Source: Caulochytrium protostelioides
Lineage: Eukaryota; Chytridiomycota; Caulochytriomycetes; Caulochytriales; Caulochytriaceae
NCBI GenBank assembly: GCA_003615045.1
Contig: ML014125.1
Coordinates: 62,001 to 126,000, forward strand
DNA length: 64,000 nt
Direction of reading: 5' to 3'
Each line of letters opens with the position of its first letter. Within the stretch, counting starts at the first letter, position 1. This document shows positions 60,922-64,000 of the stretch, in pieces. The notes under the pieces are model-generated. The model was given only the letters and a program-made list of their open reading frames with translations. It made no database searches and was not told where the DNA came from. The translations under genes were made by a program, and so were the position numbers.

Positions 60922-63731
60922 ATGCCGCTCTACCAGCGCAAGCCGCCGCCACCGGCCATCAGCCCATCGCTGGCGGCGACCCTGACCTCGATCACTCGAC
61001 CCCCCGATACCCGCGACATGACCCGCGGCGTCCTTATCCGCGCCCACCTCGCCCCGGAGGCCACCACCACCACGGGGCTCCAGCCGTACCGCCTCGACAT
61101 GCTTGAGGCCCTCACGCATGCCATGCAGCACTTCCCCGCGGCGGCGGCCGCGGCAGCAACGGCGACGGCGACGGCAGCGGCGGGCGCCCATGTCGATCCG
61201 ATGGAGAGCCCGCCGGCGTCGCCCGCGTTTCTTCCGTTCGCCGGGACCAGCCATGGCGTCGCTGGCGGCGGCGGTGGCGCGACGATGGCGCGACGGCCGT
61301 CGGCGCTGGTCTCGCGCCGCGGGTCCATGTTCCAAGCCGCGACGCTGGCCGGGATGGCGGCGGCGACGACGCCCGCGGTGCCCATGGCGATGGCGCCCGC
61401 ATCGTCCTCCACTGCGGTGCTGCACGTCGGGTCGGCGGCGCCGGTGAGCGGCCACGGGGTGCCGGGTCGCTCACGTATCCGCTACCGCAATAAAAAGGCC
61501 ATCTGTGACCAAGAAGTCCAGACGAATGCGGAAGAACTGATTGGCCTGGGTGAGATCCAGGCGTTCTGCGGCATCTTTCGTCAGGTAAGCGCGGAAGGAT
61601 ATATTATGAAATCATGCCATGGCATCGCTATAACAATGCAGACTCACACCTGGCATTTGTGATTTGGCGATGGTGTCATGGTTCCCATGATACACATGTC
61701 GTGGAGATTGTCTCGGCCGCATATTTCGCATCCTGGGGTATCATCGGGTATCATTACCTAGGAAGCCGCGATGGAATTGGCGGTGCTCGCGGCCCAAAAC
61801 AACGACGAGCTCCACCACGAGCGCAAGGCTCGGCTCGAGAGCATCGGCCGGCATATCGATGTGCTCGAGGACCGCAACCGCGACGAAGAAACCGAGCTGC
61901 GCGCCCAGCTGGCCCAGCGCGCTGACATGGACCTCGCCGAGCTGAATGCTGTCTGTCACGTAAGTCTCGAACGCCATGTTGTTCCTCGGCTCTCGCGATC
62001 GTACGGACAAGCAGGCAGCCGATCCCCAGAAAGGATATGCATGAATGTCATTCTCACCATTGATATATTCCTCATCCCTTGACGAATGCATACTGATCAT
62101 GTCGCAGCGCATCCTGGTGCTGGCCGAACGCAAAGAAGACGCGATTGACGAGCAGCTGGCGCGCACGCATCAAGCAACGATGCGACGAATCAACCACGAA
62201 ATGAGCGACATTGCGTCGCAAGTGCAGTCCTTGTCGCTGCTCGCCTCGCAGCTCAGCACGATGGTGCCGAAGAGCTTTGTTCTCGTAAGTCCTTCGACGA
62301 CCGGAGAACCATGGTCAGGTGGTCGACCACGACGAAGGTCACTCATCTTTGTCTCTGCTTAACTTCATATCCGCTGCGGATCGCTAGTCCCATCCGGTGG
62401 CGCAGACCCTCGTGCCGGCGCACCAGGTCGTCCACGACGGCCTGCGAGCCCTCGAGGAGCAGAAACGCACGCTGCGCGACTTGCTGACGCGCAAACTGGC
62501 GCTCGAGACCAAGCTGCGGGCGATGACGGCGGCGCTGCCCGCTATCAAGCCCCTCGCCCGGCGCCATGCCGCCGGCGACGCGCTCGCCGTGCCGCGCTTC
62601 TCCCGCGCGGGGCCCCGCACCCTCAGCAGCCACGGCGTCGCGGTTCCCTTCCACCCGGGCCTCTCGCGCCCCTCCACCCACCCCCTCGCCTCGTCCGCAA
62701 CCCCGCGCGACTCTGTGGCGCGGCCGCCCGGCGGCTCGGACGGCGGCGTCGGCGGCGGCGGCCATGGCGCCTCGTCGCAGCCGCCCGTGGCTCAGCGGCG
62801 GCCGTCCGTCGAGCCATGGCCGTCCACGGTCGCCCACGACCCCTCGGGCCCCGAGGTCCCGTCGATCCGCGTGGACGACGGGACGATGGCGAGCGGCCTT
62901 GGCGCAGCGCCCGAGACGGCCAGTCCTCTTGATCGCGCCTCCTCCGCCCCGGGTCGCCACGGACCCCACAGTCTCTCTTCCGCCACCGTCGCGGCCACGG
63001 CCACCGCTCAGGGCGCCGCTGCTCAGGGCGCCGCGGCGCCAGGGCCCGCGGCGGCAGCGACCTCGGGAGTGACCGCGGCGATGCTTCCCGAGGGCGGCAC
63101 GAAGGCGCTGGCGCGAGACACTCCCGCCGACGCCGCCGCTGGCGCCGGCACCGGCACCAGCACGAACGCGGTCATGACGGCGGCCGAGCTCAAAGCCATG
63201 TTCGACGCGCAGCTCGGCGCGCTGCGGGCCGACCACGACGCGCGGATGGCGGCGCAGCGGACCGCGCGGTCGTTCGTGGTGCAGCGGTGGGTGGCGCAGT
63301 TCACGACGCTGAAGCGGTTCGAGAGCGACCCCGCGCGGGTCCGGCAGGTGCTCCGGCGGCAGCAGCAGCTCGCGAAGCTGGTGGCGCAGCAGCCACGCGT
63401 GCGGCCGCCCGCCGGCGCCGGCGCCCGCGCGGGCCTCGATGCCGCGTATCTCCCGAAACCCTTCCAGCACCGCCTGATCAAGCCGCTCGATGCGAAGGAC
63501 GGGCACAGTCGCACGACGTCGCCGCGGCTCCTCGCCGCGGACCGCGTCGTGGCGGTGACGGCCTCGGCCTACGGAGCATCGCGACCGGCCACGGCGTCTC
63601 CGACGGCGTCGCGGCCCGCCACGGCATCGTTGACGGCATCGCTGGCGACGTCACCAACCGCGTCGCCGACCGCGTCGCGGCCCGCCACAGCGACCCCGCT
63701 CGGCACATCCCGATGGACCATCGACGGATGA
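60922..63731 (+). CDS. Four-exon coiled-coil protein, unrecognised
   Basis: Exons are 60922-61584, 61762-61959, 62108-62284 and 62388-63731. The introns (177, 148 and 103 nt; donors GTAAGC, GTAAGT, GTAAGT; acceptors CTAG, GCAG, CTAG) are all phase 0. The joined protein is 793 residues. The start (MPLYQRKPPPPAIS) and an Ala/Gly-rich N-terminal part are followed by KAICDQEVQTNAEELIGLGE (about 193-212). A continuous acidic/basic heptad-like region of about 200 residues follows (HHERKARLESIGRHIDVLED ... RAQLAQRADMDLAELN ... RRINHEMSDIASQVQSLSLL ... LRALEEQKRTLRDLLTRKLA), surely a coiled coil. A second helical patch lies at about 615-675 (LKAMFDAQLGALRADHDARM, VVQRWVAQFTTLKRF), and the tail has SRPATASPTA repeats. 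I cannot assign a family; a cytoskeletal or centrosomal role would be a guess. Confidence 0.8.
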
Positions 63732-64000
63732 TGATCTTCTGCGATGCGTGTGGGCCTGTGGTCGCCATGGTTTCGCGCAAAGGCGCGAACGTCCTGCTGA
63801 TGCCCAGTGTACAGTGTCATGGGGTCTGCTGATTGCGAAGGGCTATGGCCTTGCTTGGCGGGACCGTCTGGGCTCGTTGCGTTCGTGGTCATGCGCCAAG
63901 GATCGGCACTCGTGGGGCGACGTGGCGCAGCAACCGCCGGGGGGAGGCTTCAGCGTGCATCGCGGCCGCGGGCGAGGCTGATGCTTGGGTGCGCTCCGCC

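Noticed and set aside
1-64000. Search for transposons, LTR or viral elements, CRISPR arrays and rRNA
   Set aside because: No transposase, reverse transcriptase, capsid or integrase motifs, no long terminal repeats, and no spaced repeat array were seen by eye; repeats present are short microsatellites and minisatellites.

Overview
The window looks like nuclear DNA from a very GC-rich fungus. Its genes have short GT-AG introns, and the window holds fungal-type genes: CHS5 (exomer scaffold), SPG1/TEM1 (septation GTPase), a yeast-type NTA1 amidase, TAP42 and AIP1. DCAF7, a GON4L-like protein and a GRAM-TBC-EF-hand protein are also present. This mixture, together with long Ala/Pro/Gly low-complexity stretches, suggests an early-diverging (perhaps zoosporic) lineage. 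That placement is inference; the sequence alone does not name the species. I see no operons, CRISPR array, recognisable transposon, viral element or confident tRNA/rRNA gene.

Layout. 1-13 kb: AIP1 (-, cut by the window edge), the phenylalanyl-tRNA synthetase alpha subunit (+), TAP42 (+, with a 15-copy hexanucleotide leader repeat), NUP37 (-), DUS3 (+) and SPG1 (-). 15-22 kb is a run of minus-strand genes: a PPR-like mitochondrial protein, ribosomal protein L11, HMG-CoA lyase and CHS5. 23-35 kb: a 1864-residue GRAM/TBC/EF-hand Rab-GAP (+), an SR splicing factor (+), NTA1 (-), NDUFA8 (+) and an unrecognised protein with a DAET repeat (-). 36-53 kb: four large low-complexity proteins. One has four short SHD-like helical motifs, one is polyproline-rich, one is an unrecognised Ala/Pro-rich protein, and one is a roughly 1940-residue GON4L-like SANT protein. 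56-64 kb: proteasome beta1 (PRE3, +), DCAF7 (-) and a four-exon coiled-coil protein (+).

Most genes are unrelated housekeeping genes, and I see no single pathway. Exon joins were worked out by hand from splice consensus, reading frame and family alignment. Several were rebuilt this way (AIP1, NTA1, SR protein, NUP37, NDUFA8, PRE3, DCAF7, TAP42, coiled-coil gene). A strong pattern results: introns sit near the 5' end of the CDS, and four genes have first coding exons of 25 nt or less. Gene-free stretches are long (up to about 3.5 kb) and GC-rich, so long overlapping open frames are common there and were not treated as genes.
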